Shown here: positions 31,695 through 38,866 of the stretch, one piece after another
How the letters are laid out: every line of letters starts with the position of its first letter
Position numbering within the stretch: the first letter of the stretch is position 1
Assembly: GCA_036496265.1 (NCBI GenBank)
Contig: DASXLL010000281.1
Coordinates: 1 to 38,866 of the forward strand
DNA: 38,866 nt
Direction of reading: 5' to 3'
From: CAYLLN01 sp036496265
GTDB taxonomy: Bacteria; Planctomycetota; Planctomycetia; Pirellulales; Pirellulaceae
Notes under the pieces: model-generated
What the model was told of the DNA's origin: nothing
The model's database searches: none
Seen by the model: only the letters and a program-made list of their open reading frames with translations
Made by a program: the position numbers and the translations under genes

Positions 31695-31736
31695 TTGGGA
31701 GGGCGAGGCCTAGGAGGGCGAGGCTCCTGCCGAGCC
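31695..31736. repeat. Dispersed GC-rich repeat, one and a half copies
   Basis: A truncated copy (31695-31711) is followed by a full copy (31713-31736) of the element at 1035-1102, filling the gap between the convergent SGNH hydrolase and zinc-ribbon genes. Confidence 0.85.
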
Positions 31737-31737
31737 G

Positions 31738-32514
31738 TTAAGGCAGCAGATCAGTCAAATCCGGCATCGGCGGCCTTGGTTGCGCTTGTTCGGAGCGCGT
31801 GTCTGCGTCTTTCCCCGCCGGTTGGCGATCGATCGGTTTGAATCTTATTTCCGGCGAGTCGCTCGTAGCGGCGGCCGGTGCATCGTCCTCTTTGGGGAGA
31901 GTCTGTGACTCGCTGGTATCGCTTGGCCGGCCTTCTTCAGGCGCATTTTTGGTGGTCACTTTTTTTGAGCGGCGCTTTGTGGGTTGTTGAACCGGCTCTG
32001 AGTCCACGTTCGTAGTTGCCGGGCTGCCATGGAACTGTTGTGGCACGACCCAGGGAGCATAAGCCGCGACGGTTGGGCCGATTTCGACGGGATCGACTTT
32101 GAAAATCCACCACAGGATGAGCGGTGCGAGAACGAGGCTGAGAACACCGCCGCCAAGCCAACTGAACGTGAGCAAGATGGCATTGGGCTCGCGCTTGCGG
32201 GCATGGCGGCCGGTGCGAATGACAGGCGCGCGTGGCGTGAGTGTTGCCGTGGCAGCGTGTCCCCAGTGGTTGTCGGGCGAATCCGCCACTGCAACCGCAG
32301 CGATTTGATAATCGTGGCCAGCAACAGCCGATTGATCAATTACTGCCTGCGGAACTTCGCCGCCGATGATGACGAGAAGCGGCGGTGCGTTGGCCATCGC
32401 CTCGGACAGCAGATACTGTTCCAGGCATAGTGGGCAGCGCACGAGCGCCCGGCTGGTCGCCCCAGGCGGCACGGTCACTTCGTCGCGGCAACGCGGGCAA
32501 CGAACAATGGCCAT
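31738..32514 (-). CDS. Zinc-ribbon membrane protein
   Basis: A 258-residue protein starting MAIVRCPRCRDEVTVPPG. Two CxxC pairs (CPRC, CPLC) near the N-terminus form a zinc ribbon common in planctomycete proteins, then a single membrane segment (about 130-150, LLTFSWLGGGVLSLVLAPLI), and a long, charged, proline-rich tail. The ATG at 32514 has GGAG six bases upstream (minus strand) and puts the CxxC at the N-terminus, so it is preferred to 32589. Role unknown. Confidence 0.8.
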   Translation of the reverse strand: MAIVRCPRCRDEVTVPPGATSRALVRCPLCLEQYLLSEAMANAPPLLVIIGGEVPQAVIDQSAVAGHDYQIAAVAVADSPDNHWGHAATATLTPRAPVIRTGRHARKREPNAILLTFSWLGGGVLSLVLAPLILWWIFKVDPVEIGPTVAAYAPWVVPQQFHGSPATTNVDSEPVQQPTKRRSKKVTTKNAPEEGRPSDTSESQTLPKEDDAPAAATSDSPEIRFKPIDRQPAGKDADTRSEQAQPRPPMPDLTDLLP

Positions 32515-32648
32515 GCAAAACTCCACGTCGAATACGCAACAGTAGTTATCCAAGTGTAGCTTCGGTTGCGCGGCCGTGCCTACCAGCACCGCCCCGACGA
32601 ACCTCTAGTGCGTTACAATTGTCCGTTTTAAGCTGCTGAAAGGACCAA

Positions 32649-34700
32649 ATGCCGCGTCAGATTCTCGTTACCTCCGCCCTGCCCTATGCCAACGGGCCGA
32701 TTCATATCGGCCACCTGGTCGAATACATCCAGACGGATATCTGGGTGCGGTTTCAAAAGCTGATTGGCAACCGCTGCGTCTATGTCTGTGCCGACGATAC
32801 GCACGGCACTGCGATCATGATCTCAGCGAAGAAGGCGGGTGTCAGCGAAGAACATTTCATCGGCCGCATGAACGACGAGCATCGCCGCGATTTCGCCGGG
32901 TTTCAGATTGAGTTCGACAACTATGGAAGCACGAACTCGGCGGAAAATCGTGAGCTGTGCGGGCAGTTTTGGGTGGCGCTAAGGAAGGCTGGATTGGTCG
33001 TCGAGAAGGATGTTAGCCAGCTTTACGATCCGAAGGCGGGGACGTTTTTGGCTGATCGGTTTGTCAAAGGAATGTGCCCGAAATGCAAATCGCCGAATCA
33101 GTGGGGCGATAACTGCGACAAGTGCGGCTCGACGTATTCGCCGGCCGATTTGATCGACCCGGTGAGCACGCTGAGCGGAGCAAAACCGGAGCTGCGAACA
33201 GCGAAGCACTTGTTTGTCGAGCTGGAAAAGCTTCGCGCGTTCCTAAACGATTGGACGCAGTCGGGCAAGCATCTACAGGATGAAGTCGCCAACTACTTGA
33301 AGGGCCACTTCCTCGGCGATGAGCTGCGCGATTGGGATATCTCGCGACCGGCACCGTATTTCGGCTTCGAGATTCCAGATTCGCCGGGCAATTACTGGTA
33401 TGTCTGGTTCGATGCCCCAATCGGCTATATCGGCAGCACCTGGGAATGGTGCAAACGGGTTGGGGAGAAGCTCGACGATTGGTGGCGATCGCCCAACACC
33501 GAGGTTCATCACTTCATCGGCAAGGACATCACGTATTTTCATACGCTGTTTTGGCCCGGCATGCTCAAGACCGCCGGATTTACGCTGCCCACGAAGGTGC
33601 ATATTCATGGATTTCTCACTGTCGCCGGTGAGAAAATGAGCAAGGCAAAAGGCACGTTCGTGATGGGAGCGACGTACCTGAAGCATCTCGATCCGGCTTG
33701 GCTGCGGTATTACTACGCCAGCAAATTGGGACCACGCCTCGACGATCTCGACCTGAATGCAGATGAGTTTGTCGATAAGATCAATGCGGATCTAGTCGGC
33801 AAGGCAGTGAATCTGGCCAGTCGGACAGCGAAATTCGTGCAGCAGACTGGTTTGTCAAAAACCTATCCCGATGACGGTGGCTTATTCGTTCAAGGTGCCG
33901 CCGCTGGAGCCGAAATTGCCGCGGCTTACGAGAATTGCGATTATTCCCGCGCGATGCGGCTGATTATGGAGTTGGCCGATCGCGCCAATCCCTATATCGA
34001 CGCCAAAAAGCCGTGGGTGCTGGCAAAGCAGCCGGGCAGCGAAGCCGAGTTGCAAAATGTCTGCACCGTCGGCCTGAATTTGTTTCGGCAGATCGCCGTG
34101 TATCTCGCGCCGGTGCTGCCAAAACTCGCGGAGCAGGCCGGCGCGCTGCTCAACCATCCGATCACCAGTTGGCAGCAATCACAGCAGCCGCTAGTCGGCA
34201 CGCCGATCGCGCCGTTCAGTCACATGATGAAACGAGTCGAGAGAAAGGACTTGGAAGCGATGATTGAAGAAAGCAAGGATTCATTAACGGCTGCCCCGAG
34301 CCCCGAGCCCCCAGCCCCGAGCCCCCCGTCCGACTCCGAGGCCGCATTGCAAGCAGAGCCGCTCGTGACCGAACTAATCTCGATCGACGATTTCACCAAA
34401 GTCGATCTCCGCGTCGCCCGCGTCCTCACCGCTGAGGACGTACCCGGCGCCAAGAAGCTACTGAAGCTCACGCTCGGCCTCGGCGGCGACGTAAAGCGAC
34501 AAGTATTCGCCGGCATCAAAGCCGCGTATAAACCCGAACAACTCGTCGGTCGCCTCGTCGTCATGGTCGCCAACCTTCAGCCCCGCCAAATGAAATTCGG
34601 CCTTTCCGAAGGCATGGTCACCGCCTGCGGCCCCGGCGAGACCAACGTGTTTTTGCTGGCCCTCGACGAAGGGGCACAGCCGGGAATGCGGGTACATTGA
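32649..34700 (+). CDS. metG: Methionyl-tRNA synthetase with C-terminal tRNA-binding domain
   Basis: A 683-residue class I synthetase that charges tRNA(Met). HIGH is residues 19-22 and the KMSKS-like loop is KMSKA (329-333). Zinc-knuckle cysteines are in CPKCK and CDKCG. The C-terminal part (from about VDLRVARVLTAEDV) is the EMAP/Trbp111-like tRNA-binding and dimerisation domain. The linker at residues of about 549-561 (APSPEPPAPSPPS) is encoded by four GAGCCCC/CAGCCCC heptamers. AAAGGA precedes the ATG. Confidence 0.96.
   Translation: MPRQILVTSALPYANGPIHIGHLVEYIQTDIWVRFQKLIGNRCVYVCADDTHGTAIMISAKKAGVSEEHFIGRMNDEHRRDFAGFQIEFDNYGSTNSAENRELCGQFWVALRKAGLVVEKDVSQLYDPKAGTFLADRFVKGMCPKCKSPNQWGDNCDKCGSTYSPADLIDPVSTLSGAKPELRTAKHLFVELEKLRAFLNDWTQSGKHLQDEVANYLKGHFLGDELRDWDISRPAPYFGFEIPDSPGNYWYVWFDAPIGYIGSTWEWCKRVGEKLDDWWRSPNTEVHHFIGKDITYFHTLFWPGMLKTAGFTLPTKVHIHGFLTVAGEKMSKAKGTFVMGATYLKHLDPAWLRYYYASKLGPRLDDLDLNADEFVDKINADLVGKAVNLASRTAKFVQQTGLSKTYPDDGGLFVQGAAAGAEIAAAYENCDYSRAMRLIMELADRANPYIDAKKPWVLAKQPGSEAELQNVCTVGLNLFRQIAVYLAPVLPKLAEQAGALLNHPITSWQQSQQPLVGTPIAPFSHMMKRVERKDLEAMIEESKDSLTAAPSPEPPAPSPPSDSEAALQAEPLVTELISIDDFTKVDLRVARVLTAEDVPGAKKLLKLTLGLGGDVKRQVFAGIKAAYKPEQLVGRLVVMVANLQPRQMKFGLSEGMVTACGPGETNVFLLALDEGAQPGMRVH
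34298..34325. repeat. Heptamer repeat inside metG
   Basis: Four exact units: GAGCCCC, GAGCCCC, CAGCCCC, GAGCCCC, in the linker ahead of the tRNA-binding domain. Confidence 0.85.
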
Positions 34701-34748
34701 AAAATTTCGCCGTCGTTAAAATAATGGAGGTAGGTGTCGAGGAATTCT

Positions 34749-34997
34749 ATGACGATTGAGCAACTGCGGAATATTCACCAAGCCCGACCATTTAGGCTAT
34801 TTGTCATTCACATGGCAGATGGCCGGTCGCTCTTCGTGCCGCATAGCGAGTTCCTCTCCCATTCGGCGAGTGGGCGCACCGTGATTGTTCATCAGGAGGA
34901 GGAGAGATTTAGCATTGTCGATTTACTTCTGGTAAACGAAGTTGAAGTCGGCGGGCCGGTGCCGAAGTCGAGCGAAGGAAACGGGTCGGGGAAATGA
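34749..34997 (+). CDS. Small protein of unknown function
   Basis: An 82-residue protein beginning MTIEQLRNIHQARPFRLFVIHM, with HMADGRSLFVPHSEF and a beta-rich C-terminal part (IVDLLLVNEVEVG). The pattern (short basic N-terminus, ADGR, PH.EF) recurs in planctomycete hypothetical proteins, but I cannot name a family. GAGGA lies six bases before the ATG, which is why it is chosen over the GTG at 34734. Its stop overlaps the next gene's ATG by four bases. Confidence 0.6.
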   Translation: MTIEQLRNIHQARPFRLFVIHMADGRSLFVPHSEFLSHSASGRTVIVHQEEERFSIVDLLLVNEVEVGGPVPKSSEGNGSGK

Positions 34998-35353
34998 TCA
35001 ATAAAAGCCCAACGGACGAAATTCGAGAAATTCGGCATAAGCTGGCGGCAAAATTCGGTAATGATCTCCATCGAATTTGCGAGGACTTGATGCGGCAACA
35101 ACGGGAATCGGGACGGACCTCGATCACGGTTACGCGAGTGGCGGCCACCAAAGAGAGGCTTAGCGTTCACTCCTCGGGTAGCCTCGTTGTTCCCAAACGC
35201 CGCCGGGTCGAACCCGCCGATCTCGGGTCCCGACACCCTTTTCCGGAAGGAGCGTTCTTTCGTGGAAGCTTAGAAGATGTCGCGAAAAGTATCCATTCGC
35301 TCCCTGAAGTAGGCCGGGATTGCCTTGAAAGCGTCGCCCCAACGCTGGCGTAG
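34994..35353 (+). CDS. Small protein of unknown function, coupled to the preceding gene
   Basis: A 119-residue protein. The first part (TDEIREIRHKLAAKFGNDLHRICEDLMRQQRESGR) is helical and conserved-looking; the rest, from about residue 50, is basic and less ordered. No family is recognised. The ATGA overlap suggests a translationally coupled pair. Confidence 0.55.
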   Translation: MINKSPTDEIREIRHKLAAKFGNDLHRICEDLMRQQRESGRTSITVTRVAATKERLSVHSSGSLVVPKRRRVEPADLGSRHPFPEGAFFRGSLEDVAKSIHSLPEVGRDCLESVAPTLA

Positions 35354-35442
35354 CCTCGGCATTTACAGTTTTGGGGTTTTAATAAAGCGACTCAACAAGC
35401 GCGGCCACTGCCCCACTATCGAGGATCCCTCTAAAATCCAGT

Positions 35443-37515
35443 GTGGGCTTCCAACTCCATAGTCCGTTTCAACCAGCAGGCGATCAGCCGCAGGCGATTG
35501 AGGCGTTGGTCCGCGGCATCAAAGCCAATAAACGCGCGCAATGTCTCCTCGGCGTGACCGGCTCGGGCAAGACGTTCACAATGGCGAACGTAATTGCCCA
35601 TTTCGATAAGCCGACGCTGGTGATTTCACACAATAAGACGCTGGCGGCGCAGCTTTACGGCGAGTTCAAGGAGTTTTTTCCGCGGAACGCGGTGCATTAT
35701 TTCGTCAGCTATTACGACTACTATCAGACGGAAGCGTACATTCCGCAGCGGGATATTTATATCGAGAAGGATGCGTCGATCAACGAGGAGATCGACCGCC
35801 TGCGGCTGGCGGCGACCAGTTCACTCGTCAGCCGGCGGGATGTGATCATCGTGGCGAGCGTGTCGTGCATCTACGGCCTGGGCTCGCCGGCCGATTATCA
35901 GTCGATGATGGTGCCGCTGCGGGTCGGCGAGCAAATCGACCGCGATAAGATGCTCTTGCAGCTCGTCAATATTCAATACGACCGCAACGACGTGTCGTTC
36001 GAGCGCGGCAAATTCCGCGTCCGCGGCGACTGCGTCGAAATCTGGCCATCGTACGAGGAATACGCGTTTCGGTTGGAGCTGTGGGGCGACGACATCGAAA
36101 AGTTGTCGATAATCAATCCAGTGAGCGGCGAGACGCTCTCGACCGAGGAGCAGCTCTTCATTTATCCGGCCAAGCACTTCGTGATGCCGGAGGAGCGGAT
36201 TGGGAAGGCGATCGATACGATTCGGCAGGAGCTAGACGACCGGCTGAAGCAATTGCGCGAGGCGGGGAAGCTCTTGGAGGCGCAGCGGCTAAGCGCTCGC
36301 ACACGGTTCGACATCGAAATGCTGCAGGAGACCGGGCATTGCCCGGGGATCGAGAATTACAGCCGGCCACTGTCGGGCCGTGCGCCGGGTTCGACCCCCG
36401 ATTCACTGCACGAGTTTTTCCCCAAAGACTTTTTGATGGTCGTGGATGAGTCGCACGTGACCACACCGCAAATCCGCGCGATGTACAACGGCGACCGGGC
36501 TCGGAAGGAAGTCCTCGTCGAGCACGGCTTTCGCCTTCCCAGCGCCCTCGATAACCGGCCAATGAAATTCGACGAGTGGGAGAAAAAGATCAATCAGGTC
36601 GTGTTCGTCAGCGCGACGCCAGGCGAATACGAATTGGCGCAAACGGGCGGCGAAGTGGTCGAGCAGATTATTCGACCGACGGGCCTTCTCGACCCGGTCA
36701 TCGAGGTTTCTCCCGCCCGTGGCCAAGTGCCACATTTGCTGGAGCAAATTCGCGAGCGGGCCGCCGTCAAGGAGCGGGTGCTGGTAACGGCGCTGACCAA
36801 GCGCCTCGCCGAAGATTTATCAGCCTACCTCGTCGAGCAAGGCGTCGCCTGCAAATGGCTCCACAGCGAACTGGATGCCTTCGAGCGGGTGGAATTGCTC
36901 CGTGACCTGCGGCTTGGCCACTTCGAGGCCCTCGTCGGCGTCAATCTACTCCGCGAAGGTCTCGACCTCCCGGAGGTCTCCCTCGTCGCCATCCTCGACG
37001 CCGACAAAGAAGGCTTCCTGCGCAGTGAAACATCGCTCATTCAAACCATCGGCCGCGCCGCCCGCAACGTCAATGCCAAGGTGATCCTATATGCCGACAG
37101 GGTCACTGACTCGATGCGCAACGCGATGGACGAAACAATCCGCCGCCGCGCGCTGCAAGAGAAATACAACACCGAGCACGGCATCACCCCCGAAACCATC
37201 AAGAAAAACATCCGCGCTGGCATCGAAGAAGCGGTTCAAGCGCATCGTCAGGCCAATGCTGCCGTGGGGCGCGGGGACGAATCGACGTATATCACCGAGG
37301 AATTCATCACCGAGCTGGAAGGCGAAATGTACGTCGCCGCGAAAGACCTCGATTTCGAACGCGCCGCCGCCCTCCGCGATCGCATCACGCAACTCCGCGA
37401 CAGCGTCGGGCAAAAGCTGGCCGATGTAGAAGTCGAATCGTATAAGCCGGGCGCAAAACGGAACCGGCGGCACAAAGGCGGGTCAAAAATCCCGCGGCCG
37501 AAAAAAGCGACGTAG
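35443..37515 (+). CDS. uvrB: Excinuclease ABC subunit B
   Basis: A 690-residue DNA repair helicase. Walker A GVTGSGKT is residues 37-44; the beta-hairpin that inserts into damaged DNA is YYDYYQTEAYIPQRDIYIEKDASINEEIDRLR-like; VVDESHV is the Walker B box; later helicase motifs include GVNLLREGLDLPEVSL and IGRAARN. The C-terminal UVR domain (about 635-665, EMYVAAKDLDFERAAALRD) binds UvrC. It works with UvrA and UvrC in nucleotide excision repair. A GTG start is used and begins with the family N-terminus GFQLHSPFQPAGDQPQAI. Confidence 0.96.
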   Translation: MGFQLHSPFQPAGDQPQAIEALVRGIKANKRAQCLLGVTGSGKTFTMANVIAHFDKPTLVISHNKTLAAQLYGEFKEFFPRNAVHYFVSYYDYYQTEAYIPQRDIYIEKDASINEEIDRLRLAATSSLVSRRDVIIVASVSCIYGLGSPADYQSMMVPLRVGEQIDRDKMLLQLVNIQYDRNDVSFERGKFRVRGDCVEIWPSYEEYAFRLELWGDDIEKLSIINPVSGETLSTEEQLFIYPAKHFVMPEERIGKAIDTIRQELDDRLKQLREAGKLLEAQRLSARTRFDIEMLQETGHCPGIENYSRPLSGRAPGSTPDSLHEFFPKDFLMVVDESHVTTPQIRAMYNGDRARKEVLVEHGFRLPSALDNRPMKFDEWEKKINQVVFVSATPGEYELAQTGGEVVEQIIRPTGLLDPVIEVSPARGQVPHLLEQIRERAAVKERVLVTALTKRLAEDLSAYLVEQGVACKWLHSELDAFERVELLRDLRLGHFEALVGVNLLREGLDLPEVSLVAILDADKEGFLRSETSLIQTIGRAARNVNAKVILYADRVTDSMRNAMDETIRRRALQEKYNTEHGITPETIKKNIRAGIEEAVQAHRQANAAVGRGDESTYITEEFITELEGEMYVAAKDLDFERAAALRDRITQLRDSVGQKLADVEVESYKPGAKRNRRHKGGSKIPRPKKAT

Positions 37516-37889
37516 CCTTGGCGATCTCCCCCCGCAGCCGCGGCGTCCAACGGAAGAGGGCGGTTGCACAGAAGGCCAGACACCTTCGGCGAAAGACCAC
37601 CCTCCGCAATGCGAGCCCCCGAGCGGCTTTTGAAGACAGTTCGAACCGCGGATCCGCATCCGACTATGCCGACGATAGCGATTCTGCGTTCGTCAAATGC
37701 CGTTCATAACGAACGCATCGGCAGTCTTACGGAGACTTAACCCACCCGCATGGCAAAGTCGATCATTCAAGCAAACACGGACTGATCGCTGCGATTCTTC
37801 TCCAGTGTGCAGACGGACGACGGCATTTCACGGACCGAATGCGTTGCTCGTTTCGATGGACTTTTGCTATAGCCAGGAGGGCTTCTGCT
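37516..37889. other. Intergenic region without a convincing gene
   Basis: 374 bases between uvrB and the barrel gene. A short palindrome CGTTC-ATAAC-GAACG is near 37702-37716. No clear promoter was found at a position that leaves the downstream ribosome-binding site in the transcript. Confidence 0.6.
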
Positions 37890-38866
37890 ATGCAGGTGCG
37901 ATTTCTTTGCGCGCGCTCCGTTTGCATATTCGTCGCGCTCGCCTCGGTAGTTCGCGTTGCCTCAATTGACGCCGAAGATATCCGCTTCATAACGGAAGAC
38001 GCCGCCATCGCCTCCGTCAGCGACGCGAATAGTCCGTTCGTCCAATCTCCGGTAATCGCAGCTCCGGTAATCACGGCCCCCGCAGCCCCGGCAGATACGA
38101 TTTCAACGAACTGGAACTACGGTAGCGGATTCTACGGCTGCCAGGCCTGCCCACCCTGCGGCTGGTTCGCAGACGCGGGCTTGTATGTCTTGCAGCCCCG
38201 GTGGGCTACGAATCAGGCCATGGCTGTGCTTACTCCGCTTGGCGGCGGCCGGTTTTCACTAACGAATATCGATTTCAAGTACGGCTTCAACGGATCTCCC
38301 TTCCTCAATCTGGGCTACGTAGCGCAATGTGGCCTGGGCTTTCGGGTGGGATACTGGGATTTCCGCGGCGACTCCACCGCCAATTTTACTTCCACCGGGG
38401 GCTCGATCGTTTCTTCCGCGGCGCCCTTGAGCCTCACCGTATTTGGCGTTCCCAACCCGATGCAGGTCACCACGCGCTTGGCATTTCAAGTCTGGGATTG
38501 CGAGGCTACGCAGCAGCTTGACGGTTTCGGAGGGCTCTGGACCGTGTCCGGCGGCGTGCGGTATTTGCACATGCTCCAGACCTACGACGTAACGACGTTT
38601 GGCGCCGCCGGCACCCGGGACGATCTGGCGTCGAGCCATAGCCTTAACGCAGCGGGCCCGACGCTGGCCCTCAAAGGCCGAACCCAATTGGGCAATTCCA
38701 ACTTTTCGCTCTATGCCTCCGCTCGCAATTCGCTCGTGTTCGGCGCCAACGCGCAAGAAGCCCGCCAGTTCGCAGCCAACGGTTCGCAAGGAAACGAGTC
38801 GTTTCAATCCAGTCGTAGTTTGGCGAACATTTCCGAACTGGATGTCGGCGTGGGGTATCAATGGAG
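37890..38866 (+). CDS. Outer-membrane beta-barrel protein (BBP7/Lpg1974-like), cut by the window edge
   Basis: At least 325 residues with no stop in view. AGGAGG (37875-37880) stands nine bases before the ATG. A signal peptide (VCIFVALASVVRVASIDA) is followed by an Ala/Pro-rich spacer, a Cys-rich CQACPPCGW motif, and then alternating amphipathic strands with aromatic residues (WFADAGLYVLQPRW, GLGFRVGYWDFRG, SGGVRYLHMLQTYD, FSLYASARNSLVFG, ELDVGVGYQW). This is typical of planctomycete BBP7 or Legionella pore-forming-like barrels. The C-terminal strands are outside the window. Confidence 0.82.
   Translation, partial: MQVRFLCARSVCIFVALASVVRVASIDAEDIRFITEDAAIASVSDANSPFVQSPVIAAPVITAPAAPADTISTNWNYGSGFYGCQACPPCGWFADAGLYVLQPRWATNQAMAVLTPLGGGRFSLTNIDFKYGFNGSPFLNLGYVAQCGLGFRVGYWDFRGDSTANFTSTGGSIVSSAAPLSLTVFGVPNPMQVTTRLAFQVWDCEATQQLDGFGGLWTVSGGVRYLHMLQTYDVTTFGAAGTRDDLASSHSLNAAGPTLALKGRTQLGNSNFSLYASARNSLVFGANAQEARQFAANGSQGNESFQSSRSLANISELDVGVGYQW

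Noticed and set aside
37844..37873. Promoter TTGCTC-18-TATAGC ahead of the barrel gene
   Set aside because: It would start transcription at or after the AGGAGG ribosome-binding site, leaving the gene without it.
1..38866. tRNA or rRNA genes
   Set aside because: No conserved rRNA stretches and no cloverleaf with T-loop consensus were recognised by eye; a covariance-model scan would settle this.

Overview
The window reads as chromosomal DNA from a planctomycete, most likely of the order Pirellulales. The indicators are a PVC-type heme-binding HEAT/CxxCH protein, DUF1080, sialidase and Gfo/Idh/MocA secreted enzymes, SMP-30 and TAT-exported sugar isomerase genes, a BBP7/Lpg1974-like outer-membrane barrel, an RpoD/DnaG pair, and many low-complexity hairpins between genes. 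No rRNA, tRNA, CRISPR array, phage or transposase was recognised.

Layout. 1-9237: secreted or periplasmic catabolic enzymes (alpha/beta hydrolase, DUF6817-like protein, DUF1080 hydrolase, large cytochrome-type protein, sialidase, DJ-1/PfpI protein, sugar isomerase). 9238-10179: no large gene, but a 22-residue lysine-rich histone-H1-tail-like ORF with a strong Shine-Dalgarno site, followed by a 20-bp RNA hairpin. 10180-15120: PSP1 protein, a HigBA-type toxin-antitoxin pair with a palindromic promoter, a secreted helical protein, an SMP-30 lactonase and a Gfo/Idh/MocA oxidoreductase. 15280-17838: tadA, then leuA preceded by what looks like a complete ribosome-mediated leucine attenuator (promoter, Leu-rich leader peptide, competing hairpins, terminator). 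17961-20042: small accessory genes, including hicB with a frameshifted hicA, DUF6429, a PH-like membrane protein and a DUF433/DUF5615 pair. 20120-26177 (minus strand): kdsD, kdsC, a 1143-residue OstA/LptA-like protein and a NIF3-like gene, which recalls the kdsD-kdsC-lptC-lptA order of Gram-negative LPS loci. 26688-30351: dnaG-rpoD. 30633-37515: small membrane protein, SGNH hydrolase, zinc-ribbon membrane protein, metG, two unknown genes and uvrB. 37890-end: start of an outer-membrane beta-barrel protein, cut by the window edge.

Three things stand out. First, the leu attenuator upstream of leuA. Second, a family of degenerate tandem repeats with an exact 7-bp period, found at more than a dozen loci between genes and also translated in frame inside the PVC protein, DnaG, MetG, KdsD, LeuA and the OstA-like protein. 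Third, the histone-tail-like micro-ORF with its structured downstream RNA. Functions are inferred from recognised motifs and context; no database search was run.
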